Origin: Podocnemis expansa
Taxonomy: Eukaryota; Chordata; Testudines; Podocnemididae
NCBI GenBank assembly: GCA_007922195.1
Contig: ML682005.1
Span: 24,545,632-24,609,631 of the forward strand
Length of the DNA stretch: 64,000 bases
Direction: 5' to 3'
Translations under genes and position numbers: made by a program
Notes under the pieces: model-generated
Databases searched by the model: none
The model's input: the letters and a program-made list of their open reading frames with translations, nothing else
What the model was told of the DNA's origin: nothing
Shown here: piece by piece, positions 1-10,315 of the stretch
How the letters are laid out: every line of letters begins with the position of its first letter
How positions within the stretch are numbered: position 1 is the first letter of the stretch

Positions 1-615
1 CGGAGGGCTGGACCTCCATCCCTAAGTTGGCTGTGGCACGGCGCAACAGATCGAAGTGCGCCAGTAGGCTGCCCGTGTATGAGCCTGGTGCTGGGGACAG
101 AGTGGTACCGGGAGTCCGCCGCAGAGGGGAGAGGGGTGTCCCATAGGGACCATTCTTGAGGGTGGCAGCGGAAGGGTGACAGTGCCGAGGCATGGCGCCG
201 GGGCCGCTTACAGCCCTTTGATGGACCTTCCTCTGGGCTCGAGCAGAGGGAAGTATCTACTGATTCTTGAGGTGGTACCGCTGATGGCAAGGTGATATGT
301 TGCTGCGGGGATGGCTCTATGGTATTGGGGCCCAACAGAGTAGAAGGTGGAGAGCTTTGGGGCAAGAGAGATCGGCGCCACCCACGATGGACCCAGACCT
401 TGGATGTGAAGGCTGGTTTGCTCCTCCTAACCAGTGTTTGGGAGGGTGGTGTGGGCAGCAGGAAAAGTGTGTGAGCGGCCTCCACTGTCTCTGGGGTCGT
501 TGGTATCAGGAGAGACCCTGAACGAGCCCATGGTGAGCCCTTGATCAGGGAGACAGGACTGCCCTGTCGGGACAGGCCCTGCACCATTGGTACTGGGCTA
601 TGACGAGCCTACAGT
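1..615. mobile_element. Part of an older GC-rich element split by the gypsy insertion
   Basis: GC-rich sequence with many GGTACCG/GGTGCCG-like words shared in style with 5367-6030, and unlike the AT-rich introns. I see no conserved protein domain in any frame. It is best read as the other side of the element that the gypsy copy entered. Confidence 0.45.
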
Positions 616-801
616 TGTGGTGTTTTGGACTACCTAGGGTCATTGGGGTAGTCATAGTGATAAATGGAAGGGTCGTTTAGGTGTTAAGGAAACCTGTCTG
701 TCGGGTCCTCTCTCTCAGTTCTCTTTCAATAAAGACTCCTTACACAGCTCTGAATATGCTGCCTCTCCTTATTGGATTACAATTTCCCCTAAAACTCTAC
801 A
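616..801 (+). repeat. Left LTR of the Ty3/gypsy element
   Basis: A 186-bp LTR starting TGTGGTG and ending CTCTACA, with an AATAAA signal at 728-733. It matches the right LTR at about 5% base differences plus a small indel in a CT run, so insertion is fairly old but not ancient. The sequence just after it, TGGCGACAGAGGATGGGA from 804, sits where a primer-binding site is expected. Confidence 0.9.
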
Positions 802-803
802 TC

Positions 804-821
804 TGGCGACAGAGGATGGGA
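804..821 (+). promoter_or_regulatory. Probable tRNA primer-binding site
   Basis: It starts TGG two bases after the LTR end, as expected for pairing with the CCA 3' end of a tRNA primer. The tRNA species was not determined. Confidence 0.55.
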
Positions 822-1032
822 TTTGTGATGGAGCTGGCTATCGTCAACAATCCTGGCAACTTTGGAAAACCAAAATGCAATGTAAGAAGCAAAACTTTAT
901 TTTACTGCTTGCATGGGGGTTGTGTTGTAGCTGTGAAAACTGATCTGTTTGCCTAAGGGTTAGCTGCATATTCTGAAAGCTGATCTGCCTGCTGTTAAGT
1001 GAAGAGACAAACAATAACCACAAGAGGGCATC

Positions 1033-1674
1033 ATGGCTTTACTTACTACAACCTTTGAAGCATATGATCATTCGGCAGATTCATGGCAGACATATATAGC
1101 CCGATTTCAAAATTTTGTAATAGCAAATGACATAACTGAGAAGAAGGTACCAGTTTCTCTAACAGTCATTGGAGTTAAGACTTATAATTTGCTATATGAT
1201 TTGCTTTATTCGGAGAAGCCAGAACAGAACCCTTACGGGGACCTAGTGGAAGTTCTGGGAGCACATTTCTCCCCAAAGCCACTAGTAATTGCAGAGAGGT
1301 ATAGGTTCTACCAAAGGAACGAAGGTGAAGGTGAATCAATTGTACAATTTGTAGCAGCTCTGCAGAAGCTGGCAGCACACTGTGACTTCAAGAACATGTT
1401 AGAGGAAATGCTGCGTGACAGGCTGGTGTGTGGCCTGCACAGTGAATCAACACGGAAATGCTTATTGACTGAAGGTGAACTCACCTTGCAGAAGGCTGTG
1501 GAAATTGCAGTCTCCATGGAACGCGTCACCCAAGACATGCAACAGATCAGGGTCAGTGTCCGTAAAGCGTCCCTACAACCTGCCCCCAGGGCACCGGGGA
1601 GACAAGAATGTTACTGGTGTGGGAAGCAGGACCACCTTGCATCAGAGTGCCAGTTTAAAGAACTACTGTGTTGA
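1033..1674 (+). pseudogene. gag: gypsy gag (capsid and nucleocapsid), broken
   Basis: A 213-codon open frame from an ATG with a capsid-like helical N-terminal part and a CX2CX4HX4C zinc knuckle (CYWCGKQDHLASEC) at residues about 193-206. A TGA at 1672-1674 falls between the first two Cys positions of a second knuckle that reads on in the same frame. The stop is therefore a mutation inside the nucleocapsid, not a natural end. Gag would package element RNA. Confidence 0.85.
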
Positions 1675-1764
1675 CAGTGTGGTAAGAGAGGGCACATTGA
1701 ACATGCCTGCAAACAAAGGAAGGTTGAGCCAAACAGAAGAGGCAGACCTGAGAAAAATGGGCCG

Positions 1765-2187
1765 TTGGTTTGGCGGACTAAGAGGGAAATTCGGCATGCA
1801 GTAGAGCAGAATACAGGTGATCATAGTCACACCCAATCAGAAGATGAAGATTCCCTCCATGTTTTGTCTATAACAGCTGGCCCACGTAAATTCTGGGTAA
1901 CACCTGTGTTGGAAGGCAAACCTATATGCATGGAACTGGACACTGGTGCAACAGTTTCATTAGTTTCTAACATTGTGTATGAGAAGGACTTTAGACATCT
2001 TCCACTAAAGCCAACAGTAATCGTTTTGAAGACATACACTAGAGAGACTGTTCCCCTGCTGGGTACTATTGATGTGAAAGTAGAACTCAATGGACAGACC
2101 ACAAAGCTACCACTGTTTGTGGTAAAGGGGAATTACCCAGCCCTAATGGGAAAAGCCAACTCGATTGGTCACAAGTGCATCAACTGA
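1765..2187 (+). pseudogene. pol: gypsy protease region, broken
   Basis: Contains MELDTGATVSLVS, the DTGA active site of a retropepsin-type aspartic protease, with the downstream hydrophobic segment KLPLFVVKGNYPALMGK. The frame is lost around 2155-2165, where pol reading continues in another frame, and a TAA follows before the reverse transcriptase start. The protein would cleave Gag-Pol. Confidence 0.8.
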
Positions 2188-2258
2188 CCAAAGAAGAAAT
2201 GAATCTAGCAGTGGTACTAACAAAATGTGCTGCTGTTTTCGGTGAAGACTAAGGCAGC

Positions 2259-3416
2259 ATGAAGGGAATCACTGTGAAATTAAATATAAAGCCTGATTGC
2301 CAACCAAAATGTTTGAAGGCCAGGATGGTGCCATTTGCCATCAGACCCAAGGTGGAAGAAAACTTGGAGCGGTTAGTCAAGGAAGGAGTCTTAGTGCCAG
2401 TTCCTCACAGCCAGTGGGCAACACCCATTGTCCCAATAGTGAAGAAGGATGGCTCCATTCGGATTTGTGGAGATTTCAAGGTCACTGTCAACCCAGTGTT
2501 ATGTGCAGAACAATATCCTCTTCCCCGCATTGAGGACATCTTTGCAGGTTTGGCTGGAGGACAAAAATTTAGCAAGATTGATTTGAGTCAAGCGTACTTG
2601 CAGATGCATGTTGAAGAAGAATCTCAAGAATTGTTGACAATCGTAACACATAAGGGGTTGTACAGATACTGTCATTTACCTTTTGGCATCACTTCAGCCC
2701 CAGCTTTGTTCCAAAGGGCAATGGATCAGATTTTGAGTGGTTTATCAGGAGTACAGTGCTGTCTGGATGACATCCTGGTCAGGGGCAAAAATGAGGAGGA
2801 ACACCTTACGAACTTGGAAGCTACTCCGCAAAGACTGGAAGAGTATGGTCTACATGTTCACAGAGACAAATATAAGTTTTTCCAGCCCTCAGTTGAATAT
2901 TTAGGACATATAATTGATGCTGATGGTCTCCGTAAGTCTCCGGGAAAAGTTAAGGCTATCATGGATGCTCCGCTGCCTCAGAACATAAGCCAACTTCGCT
3001 CTTTTTTAGGCTTATTAAACTATTATGGCAAGTTTATTCCACAATTAGCGACACTCCTGAAACCCCTACATGAGCTTCTGGGGCCAAAAAAGGCCTGGAA
3101 ATGGACTAGAGCCTGTGATGTTGCATTTAATGAAGCTAAATGCTCACTGGTAAACTCTAAGGTTCTGACACATTTTGACCCATCTTTGCCCCAACAGTTG
3201 GCTTGTGAGGCCTCCCCTTATGGAGTTGGAGCTGTATTGTCTCATATTATGTCTTTTGGTGAAGAGAGGCCTATTGCTTTTGCTTCACGCTCCTTGACCA
3301 AGGCAGAAACTAACTATGCCCAAATTGAACGTGAAGCACTGGGCATTGTTTTTGGCGTTCGAAAATTTCACCAGTACCTGTGGGGAAAGAAGTTCACACT
3401 TCTCACTGACCATTGA
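2259..3416 (+). pseudogene. pol: gypsy reverse transcriptase and RNase H, broken
   Basis: A 385-codon frame with reverse transcriptase motifs [43 protein letters not shown] and a catalytic box reading CLDDILV, where Tyr or Phe is usual before xDD. The RNase H-like domain follows ([31 protein letters not shown]). TGA at 3414-3416 directly after TDH ends it; RNase H continues in another open frame from 3432. A decayed copy of the replication polyprotein. Confidence 0.88.
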
Positions 3417-3431
3417 CTCCTGACATCAATT

Positions 3432-3788
3432 TTGGGGCCACACACAGGCATCCCACATTTGGCTGCTAGTCGGATGCAACGATGGGCATTGACACTTTCT
3501 GGATACACATATGAAATCAAGTACAGGCAATCCTCTTTGCACTGCAGTGCTGATGGTCTTTCAAGGCTACCCTTACCGGCACACTGTCACAATCAGGGTC
3601 AGGAAGGAATCTTTTACTTTGAACAGATGGAAAACACACCTGTCATGGCAACTCAAGTGAAGAAAGCAACATGGGTTGACCCAGTACTCTCACAAGTTAT
3701 GGATTTCGTGATGCATGAAACATTCTTACCTGATTCTCAGGTCTCTCCTGACCTCCGCCCCTATGTGTCTAGGATGACAGAGTTATGA
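3432..3788 (+). pseudogene. pol: gypsy RNase H tail and linker to integrase
   Basis: Encodes the end of RNase H (SRMQRWALTLSGYTYEIKYR, then a CSADGLSRLP motif, where N-x-ADxLSR is usual) and a variable linker. It is separated from both neighbours by stop codons, which shows decay. No independent function. Confidence 0.78.
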
Positions 3789-3806
3789 ACCCAATCTGGG
3801 TGTCTG

Positions 3807-4619
3807 TTGTGGGCTATGTGTATCATTATCCCACCTTCATTGAGACCACGTTTGTTGGAACAGCTCCATTCAAGTCACTGCGGCATAGTGCGCACGAAAG
3901 AAATTGCATGGAGCTATTTCTGGTGGCCGGGCTTAGACAGGGCCATTGAAGAAATGGCTAGAGCTTGTACATCATGCCAGAGCATCCAGAACGCACCTCA
4001 GTTGGCACCTCTTCACCCATGGGATTGGCCTGAAAGGCCATGGCAACATATCCATGTTGATTTTGCTGGCCCATTTGAAGGATGTATGTTTTTAATTGCT
4101 GTGGATGCCCATTCAAAATGGCCAGAAGTCTCCGTAATGCAGTCCACTACTACGGAAACCACTATTCAGACTCTGCATGGCTTTTTTAGTCGTTATGGTC
4201 TTCCAGAACAGCTTGTGAGTGACAATGGACCACAATTCGTTTCTCAGGATTTTGAAACTTTTATGAAGGCCAATGGAATACATCACATCAGGTCAGCACC
4301 ATATCATCCTTCCACCAATGGACTCGTGGAAAGGTTCATACAGACTATGAAGCAAGCTCTAAAATCTGCAAAGGGATGTTCACCTCTTCAGAAGTGTCTG
4401 GACAACTTCTTGTTGTCCTACAGAAACACTCCACAGGCTACAACTAAGGCATCTCCAGCTTCTCTTATGATGGGACGGCAGTTGCGCTCTTGCTTTGATT
4501 TGTTGAAACCACGAGACACATGGCAAGTGATTCAATGCCAACAGCGGGATCAAGTCAGCAGAAATTCACCAGGAACAAAGGGCCGCACCTTCAGTATTGG
4601 ACAGCCAGTTCTCGCTTGA
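3807..4619 (+). pseudogene. pol: gypsy integrase, broken C-terminus
   Basis: A 270-codon frame with the HHCC zinc domain (LHSSHCG then ARACTSCQ) and the DDE core: HVDFAGPF, VSDNGPQFVS and HPSTNGLVERF. It would insert element cDNA. The frame stops at 4617-4619; C-terminal sequence continues as WRRHVDQLLLHHIHPED into a Pro/Thr/Ser-rich tail (to about 5000). There is no sign of an envelope protein. Confidence 0.86.
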
Positions 4620-5168
4620 AACTATGCTTCAGAAGCTAAATGAGTCCCAGCAACGGTCATTGCCCAGACAGGACCTCTTTCCTACTCTGTCCAGACAGCG
4701 AGTGGCCTAGTTTGGCGACGGCATGTAGATCAGTTGCTTCTCCATCATATCCATCCAGAAGATGCATCTGCAGCAGACATATCTGACTTCACCCTTACTG
4801 ATGATACAACATCAGAGCATGGAACTACTGTTTCTGTCTCTCCTGCTCCAGCCACCCCTTCAACGCCTTCAGCTTCCCTGGACCAACTGGACACAACATC
4901 CTCTCCGGTTCCAGTTACTTCCCCAGTACCTGTGGTCACATCACCACCACTACCACCTTCTGGTGTGGGCACACCAGAAGTTTGCCGTAATCCACCTTGA
5001 GACAGAAGGCCTCCTAATCGGCTGGACCTTTAGCTAGGGTGACTCCCTCTTCATGGGGCAGAATAATTCCCCAGGGAATCGCCGGAGATAGAGCAGTCTA
5101 CCCGCATCTCCTAGTTTAGTACTTATTCTTTTTTTGGGGGGGGCGGCTGGGGGGGGGGCTTTTTCATT

Positions 5169-5181
5169 AGAGGGAGAGGAA
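5169..5181 (+). promoter_or_regulatory. Polypurine tract of the gypsy element
   Basis: AGAGGGAGAGGAA lies three bases before the right LTR, the expected place for plus-strand priming. A separate run rich in G (about 5136-5158) lies just upstream. Confidence 0.7.
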
Positions 5182-5183
5182 TA

Positions 5184-5366
5184 TGTGGTGTTTTGGATTA
5201 CCTGGGGTCATTGGGGTTGTCATAGTGATAAATGGGAGGGTCATTTAGGTGCTAGGGAAACCTGTCTGTCAGGTCCTCTCTCAGTTCTCTTTCAATAAAG
5301 ACTCCTTACACAGCTCTGAATATGTTGCCTCTCCTTATTGGATTATAATTTCCCCTAAAACTCTAC
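5184..5366 (+). repeat. Right LTR of the Ty3/gypsy element
   Basis: About 183 bp, starting TGTGGTG and ending CTCTAC, with AATAAA at 5294-5299. Direct repeat of 616-801. Confidence 0.9.
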
Positions 5367-6077
5367 TGCAGTGCCACAGGTGACTGTAGTCAGTGCCGGG
5401 GTGAGCCCGGCACTGACGGTGCCAGGCTGTGCCGGGACTGCGGCGCCCGGGGTAACCTGGAGTGGTGCCAAGGGGCCAAGGTGCTGCGTCAGTGCTGAGG
5501 TACCGGGGTCAGTATCAAGCTCATTCTTCGATGGCCACCGACAGCATGGTCTTGGCACCGGGCAGGGACCCGAAGCCTCGGGTGAAGAGTGCAAAGCCTG
5601 TTCTAAGGGTAGGGTATGGCGCCTTTGCTCCCTGTCCTTGGTAGTCCGAGGTTTAAAGGACATACAAAGGGAACATGTGGAGACCAAGTGGTCTTCACGT
5701 AGGCACCGGAGGCACTTCCCATGGGGATCATCCCGAGGGAAGGCCTTGCCGCACTCAGAGCAGGGTTTAAACTCTGGCATGTTGGTAGACGATCTCTGAT
5801 GTTCCAGCCTGAGAATGGAGGATTCCTGTGGTGGAACTATGTCCATGAAAAGGTGCTCCCATTCGGGCGAAAAGCTCATAGAAAGATGGACAGGATGCTT
5901 GCTTTCCCAAGGAGTGGACGTTCCAGATCCGACGCGTAAGGCGGAAGAAATGAAACTGGGGAGGGGTCGGGAGGCGGCCACTGGGTGCCATGGGGGGGGG
6001 GGGGGGCTGCCGACCCTATCCTGACAGACTAGGACAAAAGTTTTTCTGACCAATCCAGCACTCCGGCACGGAGACAC
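5367..6077 (-). pseudogene. Gag-like Cys-rich protein remnant of an older retroelement
   Basis: A minus-strand frame of 240 codons contains CSECGKAFPRDDPHGKCLRC and then a Cys-Ser-Leu-Cys cluster with MSFKPRT. This Cys cluster resembles gag-like proteins of some reptile and amphibian retroelements (DIRS-like elements are one candidate), but I cannot name the family with confidence. The frame runs into the gypsy right LTR end at 5366, so the original reading continued into what is now 615-1. A run of G at 5993-6006 lies in the upstream part. Confidence 0.5.
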
Positions 6078-6310
6078 CTATTACTGAATGCATCCAAGCA
6101 GCACTCGAAGAAGAAACTATGTTACAAAAGGCTGCATGCAGTGCAGCAAGAGACAGCCACCTCCCTCCCCTACTGGCAACCCAATGCCTGTGTGTCTGTG
6201 ACCCACTACTGGGTTGCGACCTGAACTTTGACACTGTCCTATAGAGCTGACATGGATCTGACGCATAGGCCTTTCTCTGGCTTTTGCTGCAAGGGTAGCC
6301 CATGTGTGCA
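6078..6310. other. Edge of the older element and unclassified sequence
   Basis: Includes CACTCGAAGAAGAAAC around 6101-6116, a motif I associate with element ends in such genomes. No coding signal. Confidence 0.3.
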
Positions 6311-6443
6311 CTCAAATGGAATTCTCCTTTAAAGGAACAAATGTGTTTGCAATTTTTATTTGATATGGATTAAGAAATAGTCAAACCTATGTCACAGTGT
6401 CTGGCACTTGTGCTTTGCAGATGCTTTATTGGCATTACTCAAC

Positions 6444-6492
<49 letters not shown>
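6444..6492 (+). repeat. (AAT)n microsatellite
   Basis: About 16 perfect ATA/AAT units in the intron after PIEZO2 exon 20. Confidence 0.98.
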
Positions 6493-6559
6493 TAAAATCA
6501 TCAAACTAACAATGAAGGATTTGAATTTAATTGGTTTTGGGTTTTACACTGAATCTTAC

Positions 6560-6719
6560 CTTGATGCTAGGATCTGTGAAGCTTTTATATCAGCAACCAC
6601 ATGTAGGAAGTAATAGCTCATGAAGACTCTTCTTTGTAGCAACAGGAAAGCAAAACATATACTGTCCCAGATAATTCCTGCCTCACCGCTGGGCAATTTA
6701 CAGTCTCCTGTTTTATCAG
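6560..6719 (-). CDS. PIEZO2: PIEZO2 exon 20 of window (160 nt)
   Basis: The acceptor is TTTGCTTTTGTAAG and the donor GTAAGA. Two bases complete Thr; the translation then reads DKTGDCKLPSGEAGIIWDSI, CFAFLLLQRRVFMSYYFLHV and VADIKASQILAS, ending two bases into Arg. GIIWDSICF and the LLLQRRVF helix are PIEZO signatures. The next exon (expected to start GAEL) is not found in 1-6559, so it lies outside the window. An AAT repeat begins about 70 bp into the downstream intron. Confidence 0.92.
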
Positions 6720-7670
6720 CTTACAAAAGCAAACAGAAATCACCAGCATAAGGATTAACATCTTCTTAAATAAGCAATCACATCACCAGGAAGTATTCTC
6801 CCCAATGGAAATAACTTCATATTTTTAAAAGCCTTTTTAGATCTATAAAGTATTTTTTTAAGAAAACCGAAATACACAATTCCATCTGAGACATGCTGTG
6901 TTTTATTTGTTATAAAGACAGTTACTTTTGGATATCACAGAACTAAATCTAGGCTTTGTGGACCCAGAAAGTAAACTCCACCTTCAAAGCTATTTGCCTC
7001 TGAGGAAGTTGACAGCACTCTGGAATAAGAGGATATAGAATGCAGTCTGTGCTTCTGGGCTGGCTTGCACCGTAATTGGGGAAGCCAGCATACTAGGCTT
7101 TGAAGCTGGGTTTCATGTTGGAGTTTCAAAGCTTGCTTCATGAACCCTCCTCATTTTTGGAAGCCCATGAGAGATTTTGTTGCCACTCAGAACTGTTGCC
7201 TATTCGGGACTGCATTTTATGTCATTTTATTTAGTGAACTGACTTAGTTTTTTCCTTTCCTTCCCTTCTTCAAGTCATTGCCATTCTATTTAGGTTAGAA
7301 GAACAAACAAACAAAACCCCCATTTGAAACAGAAAACAACTTTGCAGCAGAATTGCTAGGCAGGACACAGGTCTAGCCATTAAAATCTCAAAGAACTCTA
7401 TGTTGTACAGTCTTACAGTAGAAAATATTAAGGAAAAAATGTGTAAATCACTAAGCATATCCATCACAGGGAAATTTGTGATAAGCTACTCAGTGTATAT
7501 AAAGCTAATAACACTCAGCTGATGCAGAATTTTCAGTATTTTATCATAGTAATCTATTAATGTCCTAGACCATACCTAATTTAATTTGTATTATATAATA
7601 TGTTATCAAGATATTAAATCGGTAAAGGGAAAAATATATTTGACTGAGATTCTTAAAGGAGCCTAAAGTA

Positions 7671-7697
7671 GAATAGAATAGAATAGAATAGAATAGA
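7671..7697 (+). repeat. (GAATA)n microsatellite
   Basis: Five GAATA units and a partial unit, in the intron between exons 20 and 19. The rest of 6720-7749 shows nothing else I can name. Confidence 0.95.
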
Positions 7698-7749
7698 GTA
7701 ATTCACCGTTGTCTAAAAAAAGAACTGAAAAAAATCTAACTGCACTTAC

Positions 7750-7849
7750 TAATATCATGGTATCCTTTAACTGTACAAGCCAGGCTAAATGCTTGAATCA
7801 ACCAGCAACTGTTTTGAATTAATGATTCAATGTAGCCACATGCTCCTAT
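7750..7849 (-). CDS. PIEZO2: PIEZO2 exon 19 of window (100 nt)
   Basis: The acceptor is TTGCTTTTCAG and the donor GTAAGT. It starts in phase 0 with IGACGYIESLIQNSCWLIQA, then FSLACTVKGYHDI, and ends one base into a codon. The IGACGYI and NSCWLIQ blocks directly continue exon 18 in known PIEZO proteins. It is not covered by any long open frame. Confidence 0.92.
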
Positions 7850-9812
7850 CTGAAAAGCAAATGAAAAAATTCATGTATAAAGACCAGAAACAAGCGATAA
7901 GTATATGTTAGCACAAGTGTTTATGCTACTTTCTTAATTCCAGGGTGACTGCATTTGTACGTCCTTCTCTGTGGTCCATTCCACGTGCTAAACATATTGG
8001 GAGTCACCAATGAGTTTTTAGAGGGCCTTATTAAGCCAAAGTCTTTTCAACCATTCCACAAGGCTTTGGGGTCTCCTTGAACAGAAGGTCCTGTCTGCTG
8101 GATCAAAAAGAAGTTAATTAACATTTTTTTTTGTCTGTTGGGTCTCTGGAAAACCCTGCTTGAGTGTGTTCATGCAAACCCAAGTAGTGGTTCTTCTCCC
8201 AAGTTATTTGGCCCTGGTCTACATTGCAGGGGGATTTTGGTGGTAGATGAAGGGAGATATGCAAGTTACTTAAAAAAAACTTGTGTATCATCCTTTGACT
8301 GCCTAATGCCTACTTACTGTGATATCTTCAGTGCACTAAGCTGACGGGAAATGGCCTTCTGTTAACTCAGTGCTGCTCCAGCTGAGGGGCTGGAGTTACT
8401 CAACTGACTTCCTGATCAACTGAGCAGGTCGTTCATAGGCCCACTAAGTCAGTCTGGAAGTGTGATCTGATGGTGGCAAATTTACCACCATCAGTGATGA
8501 CCTGCCCTTAGTTTCAGTGATTCGCCTTAATCATCCCCACTATTTTCAGTGCTTGTAGGAGCCTCCCTCATGGAACAAACCCTCAAGCACATGGTATATT
8601 CACAGATGTAATACAACAGTCTCCACCAATATTGCATTGGGTTGCACTATCTGGCTCAATTATATAAAAACCTCACTGCTATTAATTACACTTCTGAATT
8701 ATAGATAAAATGAGAGAGGCTAAATACAGAATGTGTTTCTCTGCTGTGAGATATATTATTAAAAAAAACCAGAGAACTATTTCTGCCTTTCATAGTGTGT
8801 GTTTTGAGGGTTTTTTTTGGTTTAAACTTCCTTTGCTTTTTTGGGGGAAGGCCTGAGAATTTGTAGTGTGAGGCAAGCTGACAGTTTAAACAACTTTTAT
8901 ACACTGGTGACCTGATTCTGCAAGCGTTTATGAACATGCTTAACATTACACATGTGTAGTCTCCTTGAAGTCACCTGCAGGAATTAAGCACATATGTAAG
9001 CATTTTATACTATTTGTAAAATCAGGGCCATCAATATGTTAGGTTTGTGCCAACATGCTGATTTATATATATTTAAAATGAAAAATCCCTGTTTTTGCTC
9101 TGAGCAGCCATAAGAATGTTCAAAGGTGAGACAATTGCCAAAAACTCATTTAAATGATCAGCTTTTCTCAGCCTGTTAGCAGAACACTGTAGGCATTTTC
9201 TTTAAGTAATGGTTTACCATTCAGAATAAAAAAAAAAACCTTTTCATATTTAAATACAAGCTTTAAGAATTAAATACTGAAGTTCCCAACTGAAAGTTAG
9301 ACCAGAAATAAAGCAAATTAAAAGCTGGGTTGCTCTCTTGCACCAGGTCCCTATATTGGCACACTCAGAAACCACAATACTTCCTAGCAGGACGACTGCT
9401 TCTAGCACTAGGCTCCAAGTTGCCAATTATAGTTCAGCATCATAATGACCCATACACATTGTAGGTCTAATTATGCAGTCCTTACAGACTTCTTACTCAC
9501 ACAAAGACTTCAAAGGAGAGTTTTCCCAAATCAAACATTTGGGATTTGGCTCTTTGAGAATTGCTTCTTACCTTATGAACTTTTAGACAGTTGGACTGAG
9601 CAAAATGGGCCACATTTTCTTATAATAAATATACCCAGAGCAATTCTGGATACTATATTTGCTGTTTCTGAATCCAATACAGAAGATTCTTGCAGGCATT
9701 AGTACAATTTTATGATGCTGAAAGGAACTTCTTATGACCACTTAATGACTGCACACTTTTACAATTGAACCGCAACAATGTTCAACACTGCCGTATAGAT
9801 GAAGTCACTCAC
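7850..9812. other. Intron between PIEZO2 exons 18 and 19
   Basis: AT-rich non-coding sequence. I see no gene, RNA gene or clear mobile element. Confidence 0.6.
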
Positions 9813-10056
9813 CGACAGTATGTTTTTCATTGTAATCACAAAGACATTGTAAGCAATCAGCCAGTCCCAATAATGTAGAATGCTTCTGATAGGTTTCAAT
9901 AATAGATCGCCACCAAAGAGCAGGAAATAGAAACAGGCCACCAAGTAACCCATACAAAATATGCTGATCCTTGTAGTTCCCGTGATGAAGATGATAGTAA
10001 GCACAAACCAAAAAAGGTAACTAAATATTATCACTTTATACATATCTAAGTAGGAT
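9813..10056 (-). CDS. PIEZO2: PIEZO2 exon 18 of window (244 nt)
   Basis: The acceptor is TCTCATTACAG and the donor GTGAGT. The first base completes Arg; the translation then reads SYLDMYKVIIFSYLFWFVLT, IIFITGTTRISIFCMGYLVA, CFYFLLFGGDLLLKPIRSIL and ends WLIAYNVFVITMKNILS. This is one of the most conserved stretches of vertebrate PIEZO proteins and was the anchor for the gene call. Confidence 0.97.
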
Positions 10057-10141
10057 CTGTAATGAGAAGTAGAAAAGAAAGGAAAAAATTACCAAACTTT
10101 TTCCAATCATCATCCTATACTTCCCCACCCCACTACTCGCT

Positions 10142-10315
10142 TGGCCTGATGAAGTGCTGAGCACTCTGATCTTGACTTTGCAAACCTCTTAATGCAGTTG
10201 CTTAACTTCAACTCTAAAGCCAATGGAACTACTCCCCTCGCATGCTTGATTCATGTGCAAGTGCTTTGAGGTATCAATGGCAAAGTGCTCAGCACTTCAC
10301 AAGATCAAGTCCTTT
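10142..10315. repeat. Old palindrome-ended interspersed repeat
   Basis: The ends are inverted: GAAGTGCTGAGCACT near 10149 and AAGTGCTCAGCACTTC near 10285, with matching GATC-rich words outside. This looks like a small inverted-repeat element. No target duplication was recognised. Confidence 0.5.

Larger units (their letters stand above)
616..5366 (+). mobile_element. Ty3/gypsy LTR retrotransposon, decayed
   Basis: A 4.75-kb element with two LTRs, gag with a zinc knuckle, and pol in the order protease, reverse transcriptase, RNase H, integrase. This order marks Ty3/gypsy. Several in-frame stops and a frameshift break the coding region, so it is not autonomous. There is no envelope gene after integrase. 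The flanks ACAGT (611-615) and GCAGT (5368-5372) could be a target duplication with one mismatch. It interrupts an older GC-rich element whose parts lie at 1-615 and from 5367. A Mag-like lineage is possible but unproven. Confidence 0.92.

Noticed and set aside
1660..1720. The TGA between gag and the rest as a natural readthrough signal
   Set aside because: It falls inside a second zinc knuckle, between its first Cys and the next, so it is better explained as decay.
5993..6006. Poly-G run as a functional site
   Set aside because: A simple homopolymer in a decayed element; could also be a sequencing weak spot.
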